DNA of 64,000 nucleotides from the NCBI RefSeq assembly GCF_018812025.1, contig NC_063049.1, positions 6,199,013 through 6,263,012 on the forward strand, written 5' to 3'. Source of the stretch: Megalobrama amblycephala (lineage: Eukaryota; Chordata; Actinopteri; Cypriniformes; Xenocyprididae). A program made the position numbers and the translations under genes. Below, piece after piece: positions 35,623-48,400 of this stretch. The first letter of the stretch is position 1. Each line of letters begins with the position of its first letter. The notes under the pieces are model-generated. The model was not told the origin of the DNA, did not search any database, and saw nothing but the letters and a program-made list of their open reading frames with translations.

Positions 35623-37960
35623 TTAAATGTAACAGCCTACAAATAAAAATAAATATACACATTTGCAATCTTTGTTTTTGTTTTGTTTTTTTCTATATTG
35701 CAGCACTATTTGTTGTCTCTCCATGTTGGTTTGAGCATGATTGTTTAATCTGAACGTCATCAAGGAATCTGGCCAATGACAGCTGTGCGCCTTCTACTGA
35801 TCAAGTTTGAACATACATCTGGGGGGATTTCAGAAAGCAAGGTTAACTTACCGTCACATATGCACTGAACTCTCGGTTTATTAACCCAAACCTTGTTTAC
35901 TCAAGGCATGCTGGTTCCAAAAACTCATCAATGACTAAGTTCAGCCAACCCAGAGTATGTTCCCAGTTAACAAACAAGACATTCTCAACAGAGCGATAGA
36001 GACTGAGCGCATTTAGGCCACAATTCAACCGTCTCCATTGACTTTGTATTGCGTGAGGCTGCTTATAACAAAAAACTTATAACAAAAACATAACAAAAAA
36101 CAAAACAATGACTTAAAGCTGGTATGTGACAAGGTTTACAGCAAAATAAATATGAAGTATGAACTGAAACATCAAGTTTGTTTCTGCTAATTGGCTGTAA
36201 GGGCAGAAATTTCAAATCCAGCTTTTGCCTACAGCTCAGATGTAACTAAAATATACATGCAAATGAAATGATTTTATTTGTTACATTTTTACTTCAGTAA
36301 TTTATTTTTGTTGAATACTATGTTGCCCTGTTATGATTAAATGTCCAATTCAATGAACAGTATTTGAGTTCTACTTGTTTAGTATAAAAAGGCATAGATG
36401 GCCTAGATAAAAGTTTACAGGAAATGTGTTTTGAGTTGCAAAAAATAATCATAAGTAAGTTTTAGAATTATGACCTTTACGTTTTTTAATAATTTGCTCA
36501 CACTTCATATCATATCAGGTAGGCTATTGTTTAATTTAATTAGAACTTTAGAACTTTTTCATTAGAACTTTTCACAATTTTGCATGGTTGCAAACACACA
36601 TACATACATATAGAATGAAGTTACATAAGTTACATAAGTAAATATTTGTAATTATGACAAATAAAGAAAACAACATATAGTCAGTTTGAAATGGTGAAAG
36701 AAATTCATGTACCTGATCAGAAGTTTTTATTACATTTGTGTATTTCTAATGCACTTCAATACTGTAATACACTTTTCCCTTTAATGCTACTTTAATGGCC
36801 CTTATTTGCACTTCAAAATATGGACTGCAGCCCTTTGGGCTGTCAAAATATTATGAATTATTAAATGTATTAATTACATTTATTAAACTGATCCTGAGCA
36901 ACAAAAAAACAACAACAACAACAACAACAAAAAAACACAGAAAGTTAAAATGTGAAATAAATCCAGAAACGTTTACTGCATGAAAAGTAAATCATTTTAA
37001 TTTATGCATCACATATAAATCCACAGCTTAATGCAAGACTGCCAAATCATTTAATTGTGTTTTTGTCAGGAGCAGTTGTGGTGCATTGAGAGGTGAAGCG
37101 CACAGAGGAATGTTATGGATGATTATATTTCATCCGCACACACAAAAACACAAGCAGTTCTTCACGTTCACATTTTTCCACCAATGAACGGTCTGTGTTT
37201 TAGTGCATGCACAAGAATAAAACTAATGTGCCGGTTTATGCAATTGCTTCATGTTGTGTTAATGACAGATAATGTCAGGTAAAAGGGAAGCAAAACATTC
37301 TTGATAATTAATGTTGCGTCTGCTGGTTTTATTTCTTCTACAGCTTTAATGCACGTTCGTGTTGTATAGCAACAGGCCATTTCACATTTATTTTCACGCA
37401 ACACTTACTGTGTCTATATTAATAATTTTGTCGGCCATTCACAGTCTTTTAATCCATATAATTTGTGCTCTCATTAATAGTTGTCAATAATAATGTCTGC
37501 GCGCTTATAGCTGTAGCCTACTTGTAACAGTGTAGAGAGAACACAAAGTAACCCCAGTTTAGCGTAGTCTATCCCAATGTCCATACTATCCATAATAATA
37601 TGTGAGATTAAAGTCCCCATGAACCGGAAGTTGCAAACGACTTTTCTCCAGTGTTGTGACATATTTCCAAGTGAAACGGAATATTGAATAGAGGGCAGAG
37701 TTTCACTTCAGCGCTCCTCCTCTCCATCTCTCGCTCATAGCAGGCTAACGGTCGGAGGGAAGTGGTTTAAGCGATTTCAACCCAAGCCGTCAAACTGATG
37801 TCTTCAGAGAAGGGACACCGTTGCAGAGGGGAGGAGCATTTTCAGATTTTGATTACATATTACGAAGCCAAACAATTTTTTTGTGTGGATTGACTTGCAC
37901 AGATGAATTGTTCACCACAAAACTAGCAATTTGAGATAACAAAATAAGGTCAATTTTGAT
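35623..37960. other. Non-coding stretch
   Basis: No exon is supported. A CAA microsatellite lies at about 36902-36931. The rest is AT-rich intergenic sequence. Confidence 0.45.
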
Positions 37961-37972
37961 TTCATGTGTACT

Positions 37973-39258
37973 TTAAAATAAGTCTGTCCCAAAGCATAGT
38001 ATGTTGAAAAAGGGTATACCAAAAGTCCCCGGATGGTCTACTATTTCCGGTAGATTTTCGAAGTGTGGATCCGTGCACACTATAAAGGCTAATATTGCCC
38101 ACAACCCATTGCGTGTTGGACGAGGATTCAGTTCAGAAATACAAACACGAGTAAAAAGTGTTAAAAAGCTGGATTGGAAACATTCGTAGAGGTTGTGAGA
38201 TGACAAATACCATTGAAGTTGAGCAGCAACAACTTTTTCAAGCAGCTTTGAAAGATTCGAGATTGGTCTGTAATTGACCATGCCAGAAGGATCGAGACCA
38301 AGTTTTTTTAAGACAGGTGTGACAGCTGCAGTTTTTAACAGAGGAACAACACCAGCACTGAGTAGTTGAGAAATGAGAAGTGAAATAGGCAGTGAGATGA
38401 CAGGTGCACAGTTTTTAAGTGAAGCAGTAGGAGCAGGATCAAGACAACAGAAAGATGCATTTGATTTCTTGATTAGCTCAGAGATATTTAAGCAGGGGTT
38501 GGAGGGTTAAAGTCAGTAAAAGTACCAGGTACAAAATCAGAGGGGAAGTCATGCGAGAGGTGAGAGGAGTTAGTAGGTGAAAAGTGATCATATATGCTAT
38601 TTATTTTATTTTGGAAGAAGTGTAAGAATGACTCACAGAGGTCCGCTGAGTTGCTCATGACAGGTGCAGGAGGATTGGTGAGTTTACTGACCACAGAAAA
38701 CAGTGTTTTAGGACGAGAGGATGCATTAGTAATGAGGGTAGAGTAGCAGCTGGAGCGTGCAGTGTTTAGAGTGGATTTGTATAACTGTATATGTTCCTTA
38801 TAGGCAATAAGATGCACATTCAAACCGGTTTTCCTGTGAAGGTGTTCAAGGCAGCGACCAGTAGTTTTCAGTTTGCAAAGTGCAGGAGTAAACCAGGGAG
38901 ATGTATGTGTAGAAGGTACAAGTTTACATTTAAGAGGATCCGAGCGGTTAGACCAGATAGAAACAGATGAGGATGACAGGCAGTGCAGTGAGAAATAGTG
39001 ACGAACATAACTTGGATGTCGAGCAATCCCAAGCTCCTTACAGAGCCTGTATGTAGTCGAGTCGAGTCGGGGATGCGATATCAGGCTACACAGTTGAGAT
39101 AGTGAGTAGTTGAGCATCATATTTGCGACACAGCTGAATAATAGGCCCAGAGTTAAAACTCTAAGCAGAGCAGGTACTGGGACGTTGCGAGCAATGATAG
39201 GCATGGTTAAATCACTGACAAGCAGTAACAACACAACATCACTGGAGAGCCGCAGCAC
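37973..39258 (-). pseudogene. LINE ORF2 fragment (L2-like), minus strand
   Basis: The 256-codon frame 39258-38488 matches the endonuclease-to-RT linker of fish L2-like LINEs (SPWFTPALCKLKTTGRCLEHLHRK; KTLFSVVSKLTNPP). The RT start follows on the same strand at 38281, reading NYRPISNLSKLLEKVVAAQL. At about 37973-38160 an unrelated repeat interrupts it. The rest of RT is missing, so it is 3'-truncated or disrupted. Confidence 0.75.
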
Positions 39259-39259
39259 T

Positions 39260-39935
39260 CTCGTTGCTAATTGAGCACGATCAGCACAGTGTGGGGACCT
39301 TTTCAGTCAGATTGAATGGCGGGGGGTTACCAACCATCCAAAATACTGTCCACGATAGATAAACGAAGGAGTGGAGACTCACCCGCCAGCTATGTAGAAG
39401 GTCCGTTTGAATAGCGCGAAGACGAAGATCGGCAAACGACAGCAGAGTGGTGTGAGTTGGATGAGTAGCCAGTGATGAGTAGAAGTTACCTGTGTCAGGT
39501 ATAATCCACAGTAGAATGACTATAGTAAAATCCGGTTATAATACAAAAAAGATGAAGTAGAGATCCAGTAGCGCAGGAGAGGAGATGACACGATAAACGC
39601 AAGGCACAACACAGCAACAGACAAACGAATGAATGAAGAATACCAGTGAGAAGCGGCAGCAAGACGCACACATCGTACTCTCACCGGAAACAGAAGGTCA
39701 CTGTTGGGCGGTGTTCCTTAAGAAATAAGAGTGACTTGCTCTCTTTTTAATGTCATAATTTGTAACATTTGTGTTGTTTTATATGTAATATGGATTATTT
39801 TCTCATCCTATTTTTTTGAGGCGGCACTGCCTCCCTTGCCTCCTCGGAGGAAACGCCCATGATTCTTTCCTACAAAACAGTCAGTCTGTCAAACGTGACA
39901 ACAATTATTAATCGTACTTACAGGTTGTGATTCAG
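39260..39935. other. Probable 5' part of the minus-strand LINE, then flank
   Basis: Continuous with the LINE fragment on the minus strand; the reading frame is no longer clear. A short low-complexity flank follows from 39725. Confidence 0.35.
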
Positions 39936-40074
39936 AGGAGGAAAGAGCTGGTCCAAATAAACTGGGTACTGACCCATCCCTCAATAACAACCGGCCTGCG
40001 AATCCCTCATTGAATGCATTTAGGCAGTCATCAGTAAAATGATGGGAACACACAGCACAAGGTTCGGGTTTCAA
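39889..40074 (-). pseudogene. THAP-domain remnant, copy 2
   Basis: The minus-strand frame reads CAVCSHHFTDDCLNAFNEGFAG and then GRLLLRDGSVPSLF, the C-terminal half of a THAP zinc-finger domain with its final VPSLF motif. Unlike copy 1 there is no stop between the two motifs, but the N-terminal cysteines and the rest of any protein are missing. It is probably a remnant of a transposase. Confidence 0.6.
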
Positions 40075-42040
40075 GTTTTCCCTGGTGTCTGCGCAGGCAA
40101 TAAGTGGACGGGCAATATGCTAATGTTTCGTTGTGACGTCACAATGAAAAGACTTAAGATTCGTTTTACAAACGATTCATTTAATTGATTCAGAGTCGAC
40201 TTTTACTTTTGAGTGACAATAACTTAAATTTTGCATGATGTTTCCATTTCACTTAGAGCAATGTTACACACTACATGAAAGGTAATTTTCAAAAATCCTT
40301 AATAGGGGCACTTTAAAAATGTCCCCACAAAGACAATACTAGTGATTTTTCACCTTGTGGGGACATTTTTTTTGGTCCCTATGAGGAAAACAGCTTATAA
40401 ATCATACAAAGTAATGTTTTGCTGTTTTTTGTTTTTGTTTTTGTTTTGTTTTTTGTGTGGTTTTTTTTTGATAGTGCAGGGGACAATTAAAGGTGCTCTA
40501 AGTGATCCTGGCTGGAGTAACTTCCTGTTGACGTTCGAAGTGTTGTCAAACAAAACAGAGGCTAGCTAGAGCCTCCCTCCCCCTCCCCTCCGTGCTTCCT
40601 GAAACAGTCATGAACGCACATTTAAAATCATTCTTGTCGGTTATTGGCTGGAGCATGTTTATTATGGTTCGTGGTCCAGGCTGCACCAGTTTGTTTTTAT
40701 TGCCGTTTTCGGAGCTTGTGGCGACTACAGAGACCGCGTTTTTTTACAGCGTGTTCAGGGGACGGGCAGCTAGCGGATAGTGAGGAGATGTTTGTTGTAT
40801 GTGACAAAAAATTTTTTGGCCTAAAAACACGTGACATCACTTAGAGCACCTTTAAAGTCTAATAAATGTTGGTTTAAAGCACTTAATTAATGACATTTTT
40901 TACCATTTTCTGTGACCTAATCTAAAGTGAGAACTATTTACTCCCAATAACCATATTAAAAAAACTCCTCTACTTCTGGTTTAAAATACTGTACATTAAT
41001 TATATGGTTAATAAGTTGTTAACAAAGAAGCTTAAAAAACTTTAAAAAACTATTTTATGACGTATTTAAACAATAATAATTTGTTAATTACAGTAATAAT
41101 CTTTTTGTCAACTTGTTTTCTTTCATTTAGGACTGGTTTTGTATTTCTTTTTACATCTGATTAATCGTAGGCCTCATTTTTTGAGATTAGGAATAGTTAA
41201 AAATAACTATTTTTTGAGGTTTTTAAACAATACTAATTTGTTAATTACAGTAGCAATGAATAAAGAACTCATTTTTGTATATAAGCTATTATTATATTAA
41301 CAATGTAGAGACTACAATATATGAACTATTAATTAACTAATAGTTTGCAAATGATTCTTTCATTACTGTATGCTTATAAAGTTACCATGTATTCAGTAAT
41401 TGTTGTTTAAATAAACATCATGTTGACTTATTTTAATGTCATCTACAAAACACACAAATGCTGCTCATTTATTTTGTGCCCTATTAATAAGACAACCCCA
41501 TTTAATCATTTTGCATATTACTATAGATATACAATGGAAAATCTACGTATTTGATTTACGATCACAATCATTTCAATCTGTTATTTTAAAATGTCTTCGA
41601 AAATTACTTTTACTTTGCATTCTGGCATTCTATCAAATGAGTTTCTCACTAAGAATAGTGCAGATGAACATGACACTGTAATTCCTTCAGTGAAATGCTG
41701 CCATCTGGAGGAGATGTGAAGATAGTGACAGAGAGGCAACATGCCAAACCAATATGTAATATGGGGTATGCAGAGTAAACAGTGCATGAGTCCATGACCA
41801 GTAAATGCCCCAAGAAAACATCCACGGGGGGAAATAAACGAAAATTAAAGAAATTAAAGTTGAGTTTTGGGTTTTATTTTTTTATTTCATTTTTGTTTAG
41901 AAATTGAAAATATTATTATTATTATTATTAGTTCATAATTTAAATACTTTTTAAAATGAAGAGCTTCTTCTCGAATCACTGCAGCTTCTCATTCTGATAA
42001 ATCGCCCATATGATGTGACAAAATGCTCCGGTATTCTGCA
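39940..42040. repeat. Dispersed repeat, copy 2 (upstream of the CD2-like gene)
   Basis: Same family and orientation as 9872-13290. It lacks the 1.85 kb block of copy 1 but carries a 0.36 kb TTAA element at 40487-40855. The shared right end (GAGCTTCTTCTCGAATCACT to GCTCCGGTATTCTG) stops about 390 bp before the CD2-like start codon. Confidence 0.7.
40487..40855. mobile_element. TTAA-flanked MITE with AGGTGCTCTAAGTGA ends
   Basis: The left end TTAAAGGTGCTCTAAGTGAT and right end ATCACTTAGAGCACCTTTAA are inverted repeats of at least 15 bp inside TTAA. The matching position in copy 1 (about 10626-10640) has one TTAA and no insert, so the empty site is visible in the same window. The TTAA duplication fits piggyBac-type transposition. 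Confidence 0.85.
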
Positions 42041-42392
42041 ACAATCCCTATTATTTGTGTGATATTTTATGATCGCTTTTAGTGTGAAAGTGATCATGGA
42101 AGAACCCATTTTACTCTACAAAACTCAAGTACAGGTTGTTGTCCACTGCTTGCGTCACTTATAAAGGTGCGTTTACCTTCTTTCTCCGCCCAGTTTCAGA
42201 GGTCACTCGATACCTTTTTTTTTCCGATTTTTCCCATACTTTCTGTCCATACACTGTCTCAAAAAAGTGTGTCGACTTTTTAATGTTTTTATTTGTTTTG
42301 GTTTTCAGTATCACTGTCGAGATTCATGCAGTAAATGGGTTTTATTTTTCAAATCGCCATTAGTTAGCTCGGCACAGGCACACACACCGGCT

Positions 42393-42404
42393 TAAACCGA
42401 AACT
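42393..42404 (+). promoter_or_regulatory. ISRE-like motif just upstream of the CD2-like start codon
   Basis: TAAACCGAAACT matches the interferon-stimulated response element core GAAANNGAAACT at all fixed positions except the first G. It lies 22 bp before the ATG, so it would fall in the 5' UTR unless transcription starts very close. Short motifs of this kind occur by chance. Confidence 0.2.
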
Positions 42405-42425
42405 AACTCCGAGACGAGAGGGAAG

Positions 42426-45400
42426 ATGGCAGTAACTAAGACTTTGGTTTACATTGCATGTCTCTGTTTTGCTCGAGGTAAGTCCGACAGCTTTTAAACA
42501 CAGATTTGAGGTGAATAAACGCGTAATAAGGCAAAGACAGCCTATTTTCCCTGGTTTCGCCTGGTTCAATGAACTGAAATAGATAGGCTGGTCAGTGCGA
42601 AACCACAACAGACTCACGGAAATGTTTCTTTAATAAGTCGACTTTTGTACAGATAAATGAAGCTCAAAACCTTTCTTTTTTTTTTTTTTATTTCATTTAG
42701 ATTTCTATCAAAATGTGATTTGTTGTTTGTTGACAATATTATGCTATGAGCAAAAAAACAAACAAAAAAACAATCTACAGGCTAAATTAAATCTTAGGTG
42801 CTAGACTTTTTAAATATGTAGTTTGTATGCATAATTGTATTTTAATTGTTTATTCTACATTACACATGTCCTATTACAGCATCTTTACTATTACATAGTC
42901 AAGATTACTGTATTACAGTAATTACAATCTGTCAATAGTAAGTCTTATATTTGTATTTTGATTTGAGTGTAAAATATGTGAGATTTGTTTTGAGATTCAC
43001 CCAAAGAACCAAATAACCTTCACTAATGGAGTCTCTTTCATCTCCTGTAGATTTTGTTTTCTGTGATGACTATGAAGAAGTTGGAAATGAGATCATACTT
43101 ACTCCAAGAATCCGTGGAAAGCCTGAAGATATACTGTGGAAACACAATGACAACAAGGTTCTGGAGTATGACGGGAGTAAGGTGGACGAGTACGGCTCGT
43201 TCAGAGGTCGTGTAGTTGTTGATTTTGAAACAGGAGAGCTCACAATACGAAAACTGAACAGCCAAGACAGTGGCCAGTATCAAGCTGACATTGTGATCAA
43301 TGGGAAAGTTCAGAGCTCCAGTCATACGTTGACAGTTTTGGGTAAGCTATCTCTCTATCTCAGAAGATTATGTGCAGATCAACTCTTACAGTGGTTTATA
43401 GGGAATTGACTACTTATAGTCTGCAATGTCAAACAATGAACAAGCCGCTTCCGCTTGGTGAAATTCAATATCTCAGACCATTTTTTCATATATATCAGTA
43501 ACTGTTTGACTTCCTAAACTTTGTGTAATAATTGTCAGTACAAGTTGGAGAGGACATGAACAGCTAATGTAATGCACAGCACACTTAGACCTACTGCATG
43601 ATGGCATTCATAAAGTACAGGCGATGATAATGGTATGAAATAAAACTTTTAAAAAACTAATTACACTTATTTTACATACCCACTGGAGCACAATATTTAC
43701 TCATAAATAAATGTTGTGTTTTATTATTTACTAAATAATGCAGTAGTTACTCATAAATTCTTATTTTTAAATTACAGGTTTAATTCTTATATTTAAACAG
43801 AAAGTGCTAGCCAATGACAATGACCAATAAATGAAAATGTTTTTGTTTATTCAAAATTCAATAATCAAAAACATAATCAATCAAATTTAATAACAAATTA
43901 TGGATTAGGTTAACAACTTAAATTTATCATTAACAATTTATTAAAATTAAAAAATTCTGTCGACTTAATTCTTCTGGCATTTTTTATTATTTAATACAAA
44001 TATTTTATTTAAAAAAAATGGTGGTAATTATTATTATTATTATTTTGAGAAGTATATTCTATTTTACAATCATAATATACTGTATTTCTGTCATTTTCAC
44101 GAGTTAAAAACCAGACTTTTATTTTGACAGGTTGTAGTGAAGAGCTTTGAGTTTCAGGGTGTATTTGACAATGGTTTTTCTCAAATAAAATGATGAAATG
44201 CTCATTAAGTGTTTTCTCAGAGCAGCCTTGGATATGTTTATGTGTTCATGTCCTCAGATAGTGAGATAGCAAACACTGAAAACAATATAAGCGTCACGCT
44301 TACTTAAGTATGTAGTACACGAAACGGAAACACAGCTCATTCACACAGAGACACAAAACAAACATATATTTATACAGCAGGCTTTTTGCGCTTTAATATT
44401 CACAGACCCTAGACCATTTGATTTACTATACAGGAAAATTGTTGGTAAATTATAGTGATTAATAATCTCAAATTGACCAAATATCAACCGATTATCACTA
44501 ATACTGCTCTACTTTTGGGTCTTAGATGCTCTGGTAGAGCCTCAGGTGAACTGTGAGCTGGATGAGATTTCAGATGTTAAAAAACTGTTGTGTTCAGTGG
44601 AATCTCAGACTCTGATCAGCTACGAATGGAGTGGACCCAATATAAATGTTCACTCGGGACACGAGCTTGTTGTTGATAAACAGGAGGAAAACCTTGACTC
44701 AGTCTATACCTGCACTGTGAAGAATCGTGTTAACAGAAAGAGCACAGACTTTACTCTGAAAGACTGCCATACAGGTTTGCTAACAATCATTCGACACAAC
44801 TGTCTTAGATGCATTGAGACTCTGATGTAGATGCTTCACACTGTCTTGAATGTTTTTGTGTGCAGGCAGAGAAGGGTCTGCTGTTCTTGTTCCTGTCTTA
44901 ATAGTAACAGCACTTCTCCTCATTGTGCTTATTGCACTGGCAGTATTCTTATATATAGTATATAGACGAAAAAAACAAAAGCGTAAGTGTCATGAAAAAG
45001 TATTCAACATTCACCCTCAAAATCTTTAATTGACACACATCTCACAAAGAATAAAGATTAACAATGATCTTTTCTTGTTTTCTTCTTCTTTTTTTCCATG
45101 TACATGGATTAGAAGTGAGGTCATCTGAATCAAGAAATACGGACACTGAATATGGTAAGATCAGGGTTTGTAGAGTTGGAAAATTTGGATTTTGTTATGC
45201 TTTCAAGGTTTGAATTGTGCTTGACTTGAATATCTTCCTTGAAAAATTAGTGATGTTTTTTTTTTTTTCCCTTTGAGCATCCAGTGTAAAAAATAATTAA
45301 ATTAACAAAAGAGTCAGTAATTAACAAACAGATTAAAAGAACATCTGGTCACAGTTCATATCAGTGTCCTTAACTAATGTACAATGTACTTTTTGTTAAT

Positions 45401-48400
45401 GTTGTATTATAAAACACTTGTGCTGCTATTGCGGTGGATGTGGGTAAGGTTAGGACAGGTTTGGTGGATTGGGAAGGTTTAAGGATGGGTTACAGGGTAA
45501 GGGAAGGTCAACAGTGTCATTAGAGATCGCCTTTCGCATTTCATATCTTGAATTTTATGGACATTCTGACTGCATTCTATAGGCTATATCATGAAGTGAG
45601 TTGTGTCCCTGCATCATATTCATCAGTCAACCGTATGTAATGTCAGATGACCTATGTAGGTCTGGGGGTGGGGCAAGTCTGTTAAATGCGTTCATTTTTT
45701 TTTTCCATAATTAATTAATCTAATTAATGTGTTAAATTCCCAGCCCTAATTCTTATGCATTTGATATGTTTGTGAATGTAAGTTAAATCATATCATGCTG
45801 TCTGTGTTCCACTTTAATCTATGGATCTGTGTGCAGGAGAGTTTATGAGAGATAGCTAAACCATTGATTTCAAAAGGACAAAGATCTAAAGCTGATGGGG
45901 ATTGACTAAACGATGTTTGCCTATAATTTGCATATAATGTCCTGCCTTGGTAGCCTGTCTTATCTATTTGAGGATTGGATGAGCTCTTAAATAGGCAGGA
46001 CCTAGCAACGAGTGACTAATAACTGACAGTTTGTGTTATTTATAATCACTGCTGTGAATTTACTTGAATAGAGAGTTGATAGAGCATGAGTTAGGGCTGT
46101 GCGATTAATCTCACTTGAATTTTTAATTCGATTTTGGCTTCCAACGATTATGAAAACACAATAATCAAGATAAAATGATTATTGTCCCTTATTCCGCTCC
46201 CTTCCAGTGTATACATATTTACTTATAATGATGTTAAATAATCATGATTACACTATTGGCCAGAGTAATCGTGATTATGATTTTTGCCATAATCAAGCAG
46301 TGTTTGCATGAGCATTTTACATATTAAAAATGTTTCTATTACTGTAGGTCAAAACCTGTTGAGTAATGTCACAACGGAGTCTATGCCAGGTAACAAATGA
46401 TTTACTATTATTAATACTAGACGTGCTGACATAATATTTACAGTAGTAGCTATTGCTCAATAAATAAAATTAAATTAGCAAGTTACAACGCTTGAATCTG
46501 CTGTTAAGATCTTTGAGTTTTTTGTTTCAGGTTCATCTGATGCTATTGCCACGATCCCTAGTCACATCAGACTTCCTTTTCAAAAAGAGTCTATTGCTGA
46601 TAAAAAATGGGATCAAGATTCTGGTGAAACTGTAAAACTTTTGAGTGATACAAATAGCTTGCAAGAACAAAGTCAAGTGAGTGAAAATGTAAAGACGTCA
46701 CCTGAACTTCAGAACGAGGGACTAGAAGAGCAGGAAACTGAAGATAATAATGAGGATAATCAGACACCAGGAGAGACAGAAGAGGCGTTAAACAGACTAA
46801 ACACAGGTAAAATACAGATTGTATGTTTGTCTGGAGAAACAGAACTTGATTCTGAAATAAACATCTCATCTGGATGTAAAGTACCATTTTATTACTTTGT
46901 ATTTCAATTTAGATTGAAGGAGCTGTGTTAAGTGCTTGTTTAGTAATTGTAGAGTAATTGTCTGTTAAAGGAATTGATCACTCAAAAACGACAATTTTGT
47001 CAAATTTCAATCATCTTCACGCAGCTCTTTACAAGACAAACTATCAAGGTCCACAATCTACCTTAAAAAGCATATTAACAGTGATTTATGTAATTGGATG
47101 AGCTCCTAAATAGGCAGGACAGTCTGTGCGATGAGTAAGGGTGCTCCAATCAGGTTTTTTGGGGCTGATTACTATCACTGGAAGCAGTATTGGCCGATAC
47201 GGATCACCAAAACCAATCATTCTTAACGACAATGTATTTTAAAGGATTAGTTCACTTTCAAATTCAAATTTCCTGATAATTTACTCACCCCCATGCCATC
47301 CAAGATGTCCTTCTTCAGTCAAAAAGAAATGAAGGTTTTTGATGAAAACATTCCAGTATTTTTCTCCTTATAGTGGACTTCAATGGAGCCCAAACGGTTG
47401 AAGGTCAAAATTACAGTTTACAGATCCCAGGCGAGGAATAAGGGTCTTATCTAGAGAAACCAAAACAAATGATTGAACAAATGATTTACTATTATTATTA
47501 CTACACATGCTGACGTCATACTGCCCCTGGAAGCTGTTGTTTCTGTTGCTGGATAGCACTATAAACTCACTCTCAGATGTCAATGAGAATGAATGATGCT
47601 TGAATCTGCTGTTAATAAGATCTTTGAGTGCTTTGTTTCAGGTTCATCTGATGTCACTCTCCCTAATCGCACCAGACTATCCTCTCAAAAGGAGCCTGTT
47701 GCTGATAAAAAATGTGATCGAGACAAAGAACTAGAAAAAAATCTAAAACAGAGTCCACAATCTGTGTCAGAAACAAACCAAGAGAACACAGGAAAAGGAA
47801 ATGAAGGAGAAGTAGACAAAAATGAGAAGAACAGTGAAAATGCAGATGAAACAGAAAAGCCCTTACAAAGCCAAGAAGAAGAGGAGAAAGAGAAAAGTCA
47901 GATACTGAAACAAGAGAGTGAAAATGGAAAGACGTCACCTGAGCATCAAAATGAGGGACTAGAAGAGCAGGAAACTGAAGATAATAATGAGGATAATCAG
48001 ACACCAGGAGAGACAGAAGAGGTGGTAAACAGACTAAACACAGGTAAAATACAGATTGAATGTTTGTCTGGAGAAACAGAACTTGATTCTGAAATAAACA
48101 TCTCATCTGGATGTAAAGTACCATTTTATTACTTTGTATTTCAATTTAGATTGAAGGAGCTGTGTTAAGTGCTTGTTTAGTAATTGTAGAGTAATTGCAA
48201 TTGCAATTGTTTGTCTTTACAAGACAAACTATCAAGGTCCACAATCTACCTTAAAAAGCATATTAACAGTGATTTATGTAATTGGATGAGCTCCTAAATA
48301 GGCAGGACTGTGTGGTGAGTAAGGTTGCTCCAATCAGGTTTTTTGGGGCTGATTACTATCACTGGAAGCAGTATTGGCCAATACTGATCACCAAAACCAA

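Noticed and set aside
45140..46360. ITSM (TxYxxV/I) in the CD2-like tail at TEYGQN or TEYGEF
   Set aside because: The +3 position is Asn or Phe, not Val or Ile, so neither splice form makes the motif.
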